A stretch of 64,000 nt of DNA from Leucothrix arctica (GTDB taxonomy: Bacteria > Pseudomonadota > Gammaproteobacteria > Thiotrichales > Thiotrichaceae), in NCBI RefSeq assembly GCF_003172895.1, contig NZ_QGKL01000039.1, positions 62,001 through 126,000 of the forward strand. Direction: 5' to 3'. A model generated the notes under the pieces. The model saw only the letters and a list, made by a program, of their open reading frames with translations, ran no database searches and was not told where the DNA came from. Of this stretch, positions 24,243 through 33,272 are shown piece by piece. Positions within the stretch are counted from its first letter, which is position 1. Every line of letters starts with the position of its first letter. The translations under genes and the position numbers were made by a program.

Positions 24243-25001
24243 ATGAAAGACTCAGATAAAATATTAGCGACATTAAAACATGTAAGCCTAGCGCTGGAGA
24301 AGAGACAAATTCTTCAGGATATTAGTATCACGCTTGAGGCTGGTAAGGTATTGACCATTATCGGGCCAAATGGTGCGGGTAAATCGACACTATTACGTAT
24401 TTTATTGGGGCTACAAAAGCCCGATGCGGGAGAGGTGACACGCAAACCGGGATTACGTATTGGTTATGTGCCACAGTCCATAAGCATCGAAAGTACCTTG
24501 CCATTAACCGTGGCGCGTTTTGTGGCGCTTGGCGGAAAGGGTAATGTCAAAGAGGTTTTAGCTGAGTTGCGAATTGCGCATTTGGCAAAATCAGCTATTC
24601 AGTCAATCTCAGGCGGTGAGTTTCAGCGAGTACTGTTGGCGCGTGCGATTATGCGTAAACCAGACTTATTAGTGCTAGACGAACCTGCTCAAGGTGTCGA
24701 TGTTATGGGGCAGGGTGAGCTATATGATCGTATCTCTACATTGCGTCAGCGTTATGGTTTTGGTGTCATCATGGTGTCGCATGACTTACATCTCGTGATG
24801 GAAAAGACCGATCAGGTAATTTGTTTGAATCAACATATTTGCTGTCATGGTGTACCAGATGATGTGAGTCGTCACCCAGAATACAAAAGACTGTTTGGCG
24901 ATATGCCAGATAGTGGTCTAGCGGTGTACACCCATAATCACGACCATGCTCACGACTTACAAGGTAACGTGGTTCACAGTAAGGATTGTGATCATGGATG
25001 A
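24243..25001 (+). CDS. znuC: zinc ABC transporter ATP-binding protein ZnuC
   Basis: ATPase of the ZnuABC importer, 252 residues from the ATG at 24243; an in-frame ATG at 24231 would add four residues and overlap znuA. Visible motifs: Walker A GPNGAGKST, the signature ISGGEFQRV, Walker B LLVLDEPAQG and the H-loop VSHDLH. The C-terminus is His-rich (HNHDHAHD), common in this family. The stop overlaps znuB by 8 bp. A Zur repressor normally controls these genes, but I could not identify a convincing Zur box. Confidence 0.93.
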   Translation: MKDSDKILATLKHVSLALEKRQILQDISITLEAGKVLTIIGPNGAGKSTLLRILLGLQKPDAGEVTRKPGLRIGYVPQSISIESTLPLTVARFVALGGKGNVKEVLAELRIAHLAKSAIQSISGGEFQRVLLARAIMRKPDLLVLDEPAQGVDVMGQGELYDRISTLRQRYGFGVIMVSHDLHLVMEKTDQVICLNQHICCHGVPDDVSRHPEYKRLFGDMPDSGLAVYTHNHDHAHDLQGNVVHSKDCDHG

Positions 25002-25785
25002 GTTCATTATTCGTGCGATGATCGCCGGTTCACTCGTCGCAGCAGTAGCAGGATTGCTGGGTGTGTTTGTTGTTTGGCGCAGAATGGCTTTCTTCGGTGA
25101 TACCTTGTCGCACTCCGCATTGCTCGGTGTTGCAATAGGCATGTTATTGAATATCGGGTTTATGGTGGGTGTCGTTGCTTCGACGTTGTTAGTCGGTATC
25201 ATTCTATTTCTTTTTCAACGCCAACAGCGTGTCAGTAACGATGCTTTATTGGGGATTCTCGCACACAGCGGACTCTCACTAGGTTTGATTGCGTTGAGCT
25301 TTGTACAAACACAAAACGTGAATGTAGAAGAGTGGTTGTTTGGTGACGTACTGTCAGTCACTTGGGATGATGTGACTTGGATTGCCTTGACCTTAGTATT
25401 GGTCGTTGGAGTGATGGCTTGGCTTTGGCGCCCACTGTTGACATTAACCGTCGACGAAGAGTTAGCTAGAGTAGAAGGTGTTAATGCCGGGCTCGTTAAT
25501 TTGGTCTTTGTCGGTCTAGTCGCGCTATTGGTTGCCACGGCAATGCAGGTGGTTGGAGCGCTATTAATTACCGCTTTGTTGATCATTCCAGCATCGGCCG
25601 CTCGAAGCTTTGCTAAGACGCCAGAGCAAATGGCTTTGTTTGCTGCGGTGATTGGTGTTGTCTCAGTGTTTATCGGTATTACTGCATCGCTTCTTTTAGA
25701 TACGCCCGCTGGCCCATCGATTGTATTCTCATCTGCAATGTTGTTCTTTATGAGTCAAATAACGAGAGTGCTAAAAGCAGCATAA
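24994..25785 (+). CDS. znuB: zinc ABC transporter permease ZnuB
   Basis: Membrane channel subunit of the zinc importer, 263 residues from the ATG at 24994 (MDEFIIRAMIAGSLVAA), with about seven to eight hydrophobic segments. The family segment FFGDTLSHSALLGVAIG and the later VGALLITALLIIPA are clear. The start overlaps znuC by 8 bp, so the two are coupled. A strong terminator follows directly after the stop. Confidence 0.93.
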   Translation: MDEFIIRAMIAGSLVAAVAGLLGVFVVWRRMAFFGDTLSHSALLGVAIGMLLNIGFMVGVVASTLLVGIILFLFQRQQRVSNDALLGILAHSGLSLGLIALSFVQTQNVNVEEWLFGDVLSVTWDDVTWIALTLVLVVGVMAWLWRPLLTLTVDEELARVEGVNAGLVNLVFVGLVALLVATAMQVVGALLITALLIIPASAARSFAKTPEQMALFAAVIGVVSVFIGITASLLLDTPAGPSIVFSSAMLFFMSQITRVLKAA

Positions 25786-25786
25786 T

Positions 25787-25817
25787 AAAAAAGGCACCGG
25801 ATGTGGGTGCCTTTTTT
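25787..25817. terminator. bidirectional rho-independent terminator after znuB
   Basis: Perfect 12-bp arms (six A plus GGCACC, and GGTGCC plus six T) around a short loop. It lies between convergent znuB and the DUF1501 gene. Confidence 0.9.
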
Positions 25818-25823
25818 AAGATT

Positions 25824-26996
25824 TTATACGAACTGTATCGGTCTGTGTTGCGTTCCCCATGGGCTAGGGCGCTTCCACCAACGTTGAGCGACTGTTGCGT
25901 AAACCTGGCGGAAGTCTATTTCGTGAGATAAATCACCCTTCACTAAGTCTTCAGCTTTCAGGCTAGGGGTCTTACCATACAAGCCGCCGTTAATTGAACC
26001 ACCCAGAACTAAATTCACTGAGCCGGAGCCGTGGTCAGTTCCACCGCTATTGTTTTCTTGAACACGTCGTCCAAACTCAGAATAAGTTACGACCATAACG
26101 TTGTTCCAAAGCTTGTGGTGCTTCATTGAACGAACGAAAGCATCTAAGCCTTGGCTGAGGTGGTGCATACGGTTGTTGTGCGTATTGCGTTGATTTGCGT
26201 GCGTATCAAAGCCATCTAGCGTTACTTTGTATACGGGCAAGTGAACACCATTGGTGATCATGCGATCAACTTGTTCAAGGTTGCGGCCAAATGAGCTGTT
26301 TGGGAAGTTGATGCTAGAGGGTCTAGCGTTCTTAAGCTTTTCTTCTAACATTTTAGCGGCAAGGTTGATTTGATTTTGAACACCTAGCATATGACTCAGG
26401 GCATCATTATCTGCATGATAGATTTCTTTATTTAGATATTTGGTTTGAGTAAGAAACTCTTCACTGTTCATCATTGCAACAGAGCGACCTTGCTCTCCTG
26501 CCATAGGGCCTAGGTTATTATCTCCAAGTACGATGCCATTGAGCTCATACTTGTGGTTTTTTAGTGCCTGCGATATCCAACCTTCGCTGCCTTTTCCTGA
26601 GGTATTACCCGTTTCCCACACATCAGCAGAGTGAAAGTGTGAGCGGCTAGCATCTTTGTAACCAACACCTTGTACCCAAGCCATATCCCCTTCTTTCCAC
26701 AAGTTCATCAGTGGCTTCAGGTATGGGTTGATACCCATATCTCCCTCTAAATGGAGAGAGTTTTTGATGGCAATATTAGGACGTAGTTTGTAATACAGCT
26801 CGTCCTCAAAAGGGACTAGCGTGTTGAGTCCATCATTACCGCCTTTTAATTCGACCATCAAAACAATGCGGTCAGGGCGCTGCAATGATTTATTTAATTT
26901 CTCAATGTCAGACGATGCTGCGTTGGCATATACGCTAGGCGCTAGACTAGCAAGTGATGTAAGGCTAGCGTACTGAGTAAACTCTCGACGATTCAT
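25824..26996 (-). CDS. DUF1501-family secreted protein
   Basis: A 390-residue exported protein of the DUF1501 (alkaline-phosphatase-like superfamily related) group. The N-terminus is twin-arginine-like (MNRREFTQYASLTSLASL) and ends in an Ala-rich cleavage region. Core segments include VLMVELKGGNDGLNTLVP, GVGYKDASRSHFHSADVWET, and near the C-terminus VVTYSEFGRRVQENNSGGTD followed by HGSG. These Asp/His-rich stretches resemble a metal-binding phosphatase site, but activity is unproven. It follows the DUF1800 gene by 30 bp, the usual pairing. Confidence 0.88.
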   Translation of the reverse strand: MNRREFTQYASLTSLASLAPSVYANAASSDIEKLNKSLQRPDRIVLMVELKGGNDGLNTLVPFEDELYYKLRPNIAIKNSLHLEGDMGINPYLKPLMNLWKEGDMAWVQGVGYKDASRSHFHSADVWETGNTSGKGSEGWISQALKNHKYELNGIVLGDNNLGPMAGEQGRSVAMMNSEEFLTQTKYLNKEIYHADNDALSHMLGVQNQINLAAKMLEEKLKNARPSSINFPNSSFGRNLEQVDRMITNGVHLPVYKVTLDGFDTHANQRNTHNNRMHHLSQGLDAFVRSMKHHKLWNNVMVVTYSEFGRRVQENNSGGTDHGSGSVNLVLGGSINGGLYGKTPSLKAEDLVKGDLSHEIDFRQVYATVAQRWWKRPSPWGTQHRPIQFV

Positions 26997-27026
26997 AATA
27001 GTTTTGATTCCTGGGCGAGAAGTAAG

Positions 27027-28313
27027 TTACTTAAGTTGATAAGCAGGGTCAGTCACTAGCGCTTTAACTAAGCGTAGTTTTCCTGGTGTGGTTGGTAGCG
27101 CTAGTGCCGGTTTACGGGCGAGTAGCCATTCAACGACTTTACTTCCTTCAGTGTCAGGAAGTTTCTGTGCTACTTGAGCAGATGTTGGAGTGTGACGTGT
27201 TAGCTTCGTTAATAGCGACGTTCTAACCAGTAAAGTCTGTGTGTCGATCCATTGCTTACCACCCGGCCAGCCTTTTACATTTGGAGGGTCTAGCAAGTCT
27301 TGGCCTAACAGCTGAGTCACACGCACTAGCTCATCAGCTTTAGGGTGAGCGTAAGGAAGCGACCTCAGTGTGCCGATAACCAAATCAACAGGTGATTTAA
27401 TTAATCCGCCACGATACTTGGCATCCCAAAACTCATTACTATTTAAAACTTCTTTAAGTAGCGTTGTAATATGATAGTTCGATGCTCTAAATACGTTGCC
27501 CCATTTTCGAATTGTTGCTGCTGGTGCTTTGTTATGACTGACGTATTCGTGCCAAAATTTCTCTGCAATATGTTCTGCTGTTCTGTGTTCTTTTAGAAGT
27601 ACATCTATAACGTCGTCGCCACTTTTGACCCACTTGTTAAGAAAGCGAACGCGTTTACCGGCATTCTCCTTTGCATCATAAACGAAAACACCTTTGTCTC
27701 TATCTGCGCCCCAGCCTGTGAAGGCAATAGCGGCTGCTTTGATGTCTTTTTCTGTGTAGTGTCCGCGACCCAGTGTAAATAACTCTAGCAATTCGCGGGC
27801 AAAGTTTTCGTTTGGTTTGCCTTTCTTGTTTAGCGAGCCATCTAGATAAACGAGCATGGCAGGATCACGAGAGATTTTGCGTAGCATCACAGCAAAGTTG
27901 CCCATTGCATTATCGCGCAATAGTTGGTTTTGCAGGTGCATTATTTGAGGTTGTTGGACTTTACTAAATGATGAGGTGAAGTGATTGTGCCAGAAGAGGG
28001 TCATGCGTTCTTGGACGGGGGCTTTTGTCGTCAGTAGGTGATTAATCCACCACTTTTTTAACAAGCCTGACTCAGACCCCATCTGTAGTCGCGCATCACG
28101 TTTACCCTTATTGCTGTGGTTAGACATGCGCATGATATTTGACCATGGCGTCATAGCAGGTAAAGGGGGAGGTGTGTTATCTATCTGCTTTAGCAGGACG
28201 TTGATAGCGTCAGCCCGAGAGCGTCCATTAACTTCATCTACGAGGTGCCACTCTTGACCAAGAGCAGACCGTGCGACTAAATGCCGTGCGTCAGAAAAAT
28301 TGAGCCTTTGCAT
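27027..28313 (-). CDS. DUF1800-family protein
   Basis: A 428-residue protein of the DUF1800 family, always or nearly always encoded upstream of a DUF1501 gene, as here. Typical segments are DARHLVARSALG at the N-terminus, WWINHLLTTKAPVQERMTLFWHNHF, NENFARELLELFTLG, and DPPNVKGWPGGKQWID. Function is unknown; the pair is thought to act on the cell surface or in the periplasm. I see no clear signal peptide on this member, unlike its partner. Confidence 0.88.
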   Translation of the reverse strand: MQRLNFSDARHLVARSALGQEWHLVDEVNGRSRADAINVLLKQIDNTPPPLPAMTPWSNIMRMSNHSNKGKRDARLQMGSESGLLKKWWINHLLTTKAPVQERMTLFWHNHFTSSFSKVQQPQIMHLQNQLLRDNAMGNFAVMLRKISRDPAMLVYLDGSLNKKGKPNENFARELLELFTLGRGHYTEKDIKAAAIAFTGWGADRDKGVFVYDAKENAGKRVRFLNKWVKSGDDVIDVLLKEHRTAEHIAEKFWHEYVSHNKAPAATIRKWGNVFRASNYHITTLLKEVLNSNEFWDAKYRGGLIKSPVDLVIGTLRSLPYAHPKADELVRVTQLLGQDLLDPPNVKGWPGGKQWIDTQTLLVRTSLLTKLTRHTPTSAQVAQKLPDTEGSKVVEWLLARKPALALPTTPGKLRLVKALVTDPAYQLK

Positions 28314-28560
28314 TAGCTTCCTTACTAAGTCCAGCGTTTAAATAACGTATAAGAGACTTGTTATTGTAATTATCTTTGCTCTTTTCAATAGAAAAGAATG
28401 CCCTTAACTTCGGTAATGCGTTAGTGAATTGAGAAGGTAAAGACATTAAATACAAACATTACCCCTCATCAACTATTGATGAATGTTATGTGCTTAAAAA
28501 ATCTGGTTAATTAGTAATCTTAACCCCCCATTCGCACAAGAATATAATCACAAATTAATT

Positions 28561-28860
28561 ATGAATTCAAGTTACGTAGATGAACTAGAAAGGCAGTTAT
28601 CAGACTTTTCAGCTGATTGGGAAGAGGCACTAAGGAAGCGCGTCATTGCTTGGCGTGTGCGATTATTGATCGGTGTTGTATTGTCACTAATTGTACCTTG
28701 GTTGTTTCCTAGTCTTTTTTGGGTGTGGTTAATTGTATTGGGTATGTCAGCAGGGTCCTTGTTTTCATTACTAAAAAGTAATGCAAAGATGCGAAAACAT
28801 ATGAACTCTTGCCGTGAACACATTCGAAATGCGCGTATTCGAGAAGACTTTACTTCTTAA
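28561..28860 (+). CDS. small membrane protein of unknown function
   Basis: A 99-residue protein with an amphipathic N-terminal helix (about 1-30), two adjacent hydrophobic segments (about 33-50 and 52-70) separated by a short Pro-containing turn, and a basic C-terminal tail. This suggests a membrane hairpin with both ends in the cytoplasm. The start lacks a strong Shine-Dalgarno sequence. No family recognised. It precedes typA by 100 bp, with a likely typA promoter in the gap. Confidence 0.55.
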   Translation: MNSSYVDELERQLSDFSADWEEALRKRVIAWRVRLLIGVVLSLIVPWLFPSLFWVWLIVLGMSAGSLFSLLKSNAKMRKHMNSCREHIRNARIREDFTS

Positions 28861-28921
28861 GTCTTTTCAGATAATAGCGACTCTTTAAAGATTAATAGTG
28901 TAGTCAGACCTTAAGTATGGG

Positions 28922-28927
28922 TATAAT
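28922..28927 (+). promoter_or_regulatory. candidate -10 box of typA
   Basis: A perfect TATAAT preceded by GGG, 33 bp before the GTG start of typA. No good -35 hexamer is visible. Confidence 0.45.
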
Positions 28928-28960
28928 CCGCGCCAATTAATCTTGTTTTGAGTAAAAGTC

Positions 28961-30778
28961 GTGATTGAGAATTTAAGAAATATTGCCATCATCGCTCACG
29001 TTGATCATGGTAAAACTACGCTTGTTGATAAGCTGTTACAGCAGTCTGGTACTCTGGGCGATCGTGCGGAAGTTGTTGAGCGCATGATGGACTCCAATGA
29101 CCTAGAGAAAGAGCGTGGTATCACGATTCTCTCGAAGAACACTGCTTTGCGTTGGAATGACTACCGTATCAATATCGTTGATACACCTGGTCACGCCGAT
29201 TTCGGTGGTGAGGTTGAGCGTGTATTGTCGATGGTTGATTCAGTATTGCTACTGGTTGACGCTGTTGATGGTCCGATGCCTCAGACTCGTTTCGTAACGT
29301 CAAAAGCATTCGCGATGGGCTTCAAGCCAATCGTTGTAATCAATAAAATTGACCGTCCAGGCGCGCGTCCTGATTGGGTTCTAGATCAAACGTTTGAATT
29401 GTTTGACAACCTAGGCGCAACAGATGAGCAGTTAGACTTCCCAGTTGTTTACGCTTCAGCGCTAAACGGCTACGCAGGTCTTGATGCTGATATTCGTGAA
29501 GGCGATATGACTCCACTGCTGCAGGCAGTTGTTGATAACGTATCTCACCCAGATGTTGATCCTGATGCTCCTTTCCAGTTACAGGTGAGCTCACTTGATT
29601 ATAACGCTTACGTAGGTTTGATCGGTATCGGTCGTATCAAGCAGGGTAAGGTTACTAAGAACACTAATGTTAAAGTTATCGATACTGAAGGTAAGATCCG
29701 TAACGGACGTATTCTTCAGCCGCTAGGCTTTAACGGTCTTGATCGTGTAGAAGTAGACCAGGCTCAAGCCGGTGATATCATTGCTTTCACAGGAATGGAT
29801 AAGCTGAACATCTCAGACACTTTGTGTGATCCTGAGAATGTTGTAGCGCTACCGCCTTTATCTGTTGATGAGCCAACAGTAAGCATGACGTTCAGTGTAA
29901 ATAACTCACCTTTCGCAGGTAAAGAAGGTAAGTATGTTACTTCTCGTAACATCAATGATCGTCTTCATGAAGAGTTGTTGCATAACGTTGCGTTGCGCGT
30001 AGAGCCAACTGAAGATCCTGAGAAGTTCCAGGTTTCTGGTCGTGGTGAATTACACCTTGGTATCTTGATCGAAACGATGCGTCGTGAAGGTTTTGAGTTA
30101 TCAGTTTCTCGTCCTCAAGTAGTTGTACGTGGTGAAGGTTCAGATCGTGAAGAGCCTTACGAAGCATTGACTGTTGACGTTGAAGAGACTCATCAGGGTT
30201 CTGTTATGGAGAAGCTTGGCGAACGCCGAGGTGATCTAACTAACATGGTGCCAGATGGTAAAGGTCGTGTACGTTTGGAATATGTTATTCCTTCACGTGG
30301 TTTGATCGGTTTCCAAACTGAATTTATGACACTGACTTCTGGTACTGGTTTGCTTTACCATACATTTGATCACTACGGTCCTTACCGTAATGAAAAGATT
30401 GGTCAGCGTAGTAACGGTGTATTGGTTTCAAGTACTTCTGGTAAGGCACTTGCATACGCACTGTTCAACATCCAAGAACGTGGTAAGTTGTTCTTAGGTC
30501 ATGCTGAAGAAGTTTATGAAGGTCAGGTTCTAGGTATTCATAGTCGTAACAGTGACTTAGTTGTTAACCCAACTAAAGCTAAGCAGTTGAATAACATTCG
30601 TGCTGCTGGTACTGATGAAAACTTGATTCTTGTTCGCCCGATTCGCATGACACTTGAGCAGGCGCTTGAGTTTATTGATGATGATGAGTTAGTTGAAGTA
30701 ACGCCTTTGAGTATTCGTATTCGTAAGCGTTTCTTGAATGAGAACGAGCGTAAGCGTATGACACGCGCAGGTGCTTAA
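28961..30778 (+). CDS. typA: ribosome-associated GTPase TypA/BipA
   Basis: Translational GTPase that binds the ribosome like EF-G and helps growth or ribosome assembly under stress. The 605-residue length is typical. It starts at GTG ([17 protein letters not shown]). G motifs are AHVDHGKTT (G1), RGITI (G2), [14 protein letters not shown] (G3) and NKID (G4). EF-G-like domains II, III and V follow, then the TypA-specific C-terminal domain ([10 protein letters not shown] to the end). It is monocistronic with a perfect TTCG-loop terminator. Confidence 0.96.
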   Translation: MIENLRNIAIIAHVDHGKTTLVDKLLQQSGTLGDRAEVVERMMDSNDLEKERGITILSKNTALRWNDYRINIVDTPGHADFGGEVERVLSMVDSVLLLVDAVDGPMPQTRFVTSKAFAMGFKPIVVINKIDRPGARPDWVLDQTFELFDNLGATDEQLDFPVVYASALNGYAGLDADIREGDMTPLLQAVVDNVSHPDVDPDAPFQLQVSSLDYNAYVGLIGIGRIKQGKVTKNTNVKVIDTEGKIRNGRILQPLGFNGLDRVEVDQAQAGDIIAFTGMDKLNISDTLCDPENVVALPPLSVDEPTVSMTFSVNNSPFAGKEGKYVTSRNINDRLHEELLHNVALRVEPTEDPEKFQVSGRGELHLGILIETMRREGFELSVSRPQVVVRGEGSDREEPYEALTVDVEETHQGSVMEKLGERRGDLTNMVPDGKGRVRLEYVIPSRGLIGFQTEFMTLTSGTGLLYHTFDHYGPYRNEKIGQRSNGVLVSSTSGKALAYALFNIQERGKLFLGHAEEVYEGQVLGIHSRNSDLVVNPTKAKQLNNIRAAGTDENLILVRPIRMTLEQALEFIDDDELVEVTPLSIRIRKRFLNENERKRMTRAGA

Positions 30779-30797
30779 TTGCCCAGTTACATGATGT

Positions 30798-30827
30798 AAA
30801 AAAGGGAAGCTTCGGCTTCCCTTTTTT
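30798..30827. terminator. bidirectional rho-independent terminator after typA
   Basis: Perfect 13-bp stem (six A plus GGGAAGC, and GCTTCCC plus six T) capped by the stable tetraloop TTCG. It serves typA and possibly the convergent relA, whose stop is about 60 bp away. Confidence 0.92.
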
Positions 30828-30888
30828 GTGTCTGTTATTTGGTGAAGTGTGCTGAGCGTTATGTGCTAGCTAGATGGTTTCAGGTGTT

Positions 30889-33045
30889 TTACTGACTGTA
30901 GCGTCGAGCGTCGAAGACATTATGCATCTGTGAGATTTTGTCTAAAAGCTCTGATAGTTGAGTAACATTTCTGATTTGAATGCTAAACATCAAGAACGAG
31001 GTCAGTTCAGTTGATCCGCGACGAGTCGATATGTTCGTTACATTGACCTGCTCTTTAGCTAGGATCGCTGCGACATCGCTGAGTAGCCCAGGTTGGTTTA
31101 GTCCGTGAATCTGGATGTCAACTTTATAGCTTGTATCCTCTTCGCCCCAGTCTGCTTCAACTAGTCGTACTACTTGATCGGGCGTTAGATTGCCCTCATT
31201 GATATTGGGGCAGTCAGTACGGTGTATTGCAATGCCGCGCCCCATCGTTATGTAGCCAATGATTTCATCACCCGGGACTGGTTTGCAGCAGTTAGCAGTG
31301 TCAACTAAGAGGTTATTAACGCCACGAATTTGTATGCCTTGGCCTTTGCCTTGGTCTTTGAGTTTTATGTGGCGGAAGCGAACTTCTTCCTCTACGTGTG
31401 AGTCATCTAGTGCGTCGGTTAGTTGTGTGGCGCTAATATCTCCGCGGCCAAGAGCAATGAGTAATTCGTTTTCAGTTTGCTGTCTGAAGCGTTTGCAAAG
31501 TACAGAGAGTTCAATGCGTTTGATTCCTAGGCGCTGCTGCTCTTGTTCGAGAACTGCAAGGCCGTCATCACGGTTCTTATCATGATCTTGCTGGCGAAAC
31601 CAGTGTTTGATCTTGCCTCTAGTGCGTGAAGAGCCAGTATAGCCAAGTGATGTCTTTAGCCATTTTCGGCTAGGACGCTCGTTCTTACCTGTCAGGATTT
31701 CAACTTGTTCGCCATTACGTAGCTGGTAATTTAATGGCACTATTTTTCCGTTAACTTTAGCGCCTTGGCAGCGGTGGCCAACTTTGGTGTGGATTGCGTA
31801 GGCGAAATCAACCGGTGTAGAGCTTTTGGATAAGTCTAGTATTGTGCCCTTTGGCGTCAGTACAAAGACGCGATCGTGGAAGATTTCAGACCTGAAATCC
31901 TCTAGTAACTCATCGTCTTTGTCTTCGTTATCCAGAAGTTTTCTAAGCGATGAAACTGCCTTCTCCATCGCAGTATCATTGCTTCCACCTTCTTTGTAGC
32001 GCCAATGAGCGGCTACGCCAAGCTCAGCATAAGTGTGCATTTTGCGTGTACGTATTTGTATTTCAACGTACTTACCATCAGGGCCAATAATGACGGTGTG
32101 TAAAGACTGATAGCCGTTAGGTTTTCGGTTGTTGATGTAGTCATCTAGCTCTTCTGGAACATGTTTCCAGTGCATGTGAACTAATCCGAGAATTTCATAG
32201 CATTGGCGAACATTCTCAACAACAACACGTACTGCGCGTAAATCATATAATTGGTCGATTGTTAGGTTTTTTTGCTGCATCTTTTTCCAGATGCTATAGA
32301 TGTGCTTTGGTCGTCCGTAGACTTCCGCTTCAATGCTCTCATCGCGAAGAACGGATTGAAAGTCGTTAGTAAAGCGTTCTAGGTAAGCTTCTCGTTCAAT
32401 GCGCCTATCATCTAGTGATTTGGCAATTTTTTTATAGGTGCTAGGTTCTAGGTAATGAAATGAGCGATCTTCCAATTCCCATTTTAGCTGACTGATACCC
32501 AATCGGTTTGCAAGAGGAGCAAATATATCCATTGTCTCCTGAGCGATAGCTGTGCGTTCCAGTGGGTCGGCATTGCTAAGTATTCTCAGGTGGTTTAGTC
32601 GCCAAGCTAGCATAACTAGTACGGCGCGGACATCGTCAACCATTGCTAGCAGCATTCTACGAAGTCTTTCAGCTTGCTCTGGTTGGGTCATTGCCTCGCC
32701 AGGGCTTGGCGGTTTGAAATTCTGTAGCCATTGAACATTCTTAACTAGATTGGCGATTTTAGCTGAGAATTGCTTTTCGATTGATTCGAGGGTGTAGTTG
32801 TCTTTAAGTCTACAGTCGCAAAGTAATGTTGCGATAATGGTAGGTTGGTCAACTTGAAGTGATCTTAGTGTGTCTGCAACTTCCAATGCGCAAGGTTGTG
32901 ACTCATCTTTTTCACCCACAGCGTTAATAGCATTGATGATCGTTGCTAGTTTCTCTCTATCGTCTGTGTTGTCAGATATGCACAAATGGTTAACCCATTG
33001 TGCTGAGTCGCGCTGGCTAGTGTCGCTCTGTAGGCTATGTTGCAT
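30889..33045 (-). CDS. relA: (p)ppGpp synthetase RelA
   Basis: GTP pyrophosphokinase making (p)ppGpp in amino-acid starvation. The 718 residues hold, in order, a pseudo-hydrolase HD domain (about 30-190), the synthetase domain (about 235-380: YDLRAVRVVV, NGYQSLHTVI, EIQIRTRKMH), a TGS domain (DRVFVLTPKGTILDL) and a C-terminal ACT domain (QPGLLSDVAAILA). The hydrolase HD signature is lost: where Rel/SpoT have HDxxED the sequence reads LLCDCRLKDN. This points to RelA rather than SpoT. A SpoT should exist elsewhere in the genome. It is monocistronic. Confidence 0.93.
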   Translation of the reverse strand: MQHSLQSDTSQRDSAQWVNHLCISDNTDDREKLATIINAINAVGEKDESQPCALEVADTLRSLQVDQPTIIATLLCDCRLKDNYTLESIEKQFSAKIANLVKNVQWLQNFKPPSPGEAMTQPEQAERLRRMLLAMVDDVRAVLVMLAWRLNHLRILSNADPLERTAIAQETMDIFAPLANRLGISQLKWELEDRSFHYLEPSTYKKIAKSLDDRRIEREAYLERFTNDFQSVLRDESIEAEVYGRPKHIYSIWKKMQQKNLTIDQLYDLRAVRVVVENVRQCYEILGLVHMHWKHVPEELDDYINNRKPNGYQSLHTVIIGPDGKYVEIQIRTRKMHTYAELGVAAHWRYKEGGSNDTAMEKAVSSLRKLLDNEDKDDELLEDFRSEIFHDRVFVLTPKGTILDLSKSSTPVDFAYAIHTKVGHRCQGAKVNGKIVPLNYQLRNGEQVEILTGKNERPSRKWLKTSLGYTGSSRTRGKIKHWFRQQDHDKNRDDGLAVLEQEQQRLGIKRIELSVLCKRFRQQTENELLIALGRGDISATQLTDALDDSHVEEEVRFRHIKLKDQGKGQGIQIRGVNNLLVDTANCCKPVPGDEIIGYITMGRGIAIHRTDCPNINEGNLTPDQVVRLVEADWGEEDTSYKVDIQIHGLNQPGLLSDVAAILAKEQVNVTNISTRRGSTELTSFLMFSIQIRNVTQLSELLDKISQMHNVFDARRYSQ

Positions 33046-33272
33046 GAGTCAGAGTTTTCTAATGTTGGTTGTTAGTTTAACGCAGGCATGTTACCGAACG
33101 TAATTATTGGTTAACACTTTTAAACAGGCGTGTTGATAATAGCATTTTTATGATTGTTCCGCCTTACAAGTCGATATTTGGCGGCTATGTCATGCCTAAG
33201 TGATAGTCTTGTTTATATATTAACAAAAATCGTACTGGAGTGCTTGTTCACTAATTGTTTTTTGTGTTTATA
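33046..33272. other. intergenic region between uvrD and relA
   Basis: AT-rich 227 bp without a credible gene. A small palindrome TGTTTA-TAT-TAAACA (33265-33279) overlaps the uvrD stop codon. It must hold the relA promoter, but I cannot pick one with confidence. Confidence 0.4.

Noticed and set aside
24236-24248. TTTCAT-T-ATGAAA palindrome as a Zur operator
   Set aside because: It arises because both divergent genes begin ATGAAA, and it does not match the known longer AT-rich Zur consensus.
30889-33045. SpoT-type bifunctional enzyme
   Set aside because: The hydrolase HDxxED site is replaced (LLCDCRLKDN), which points to RelA.
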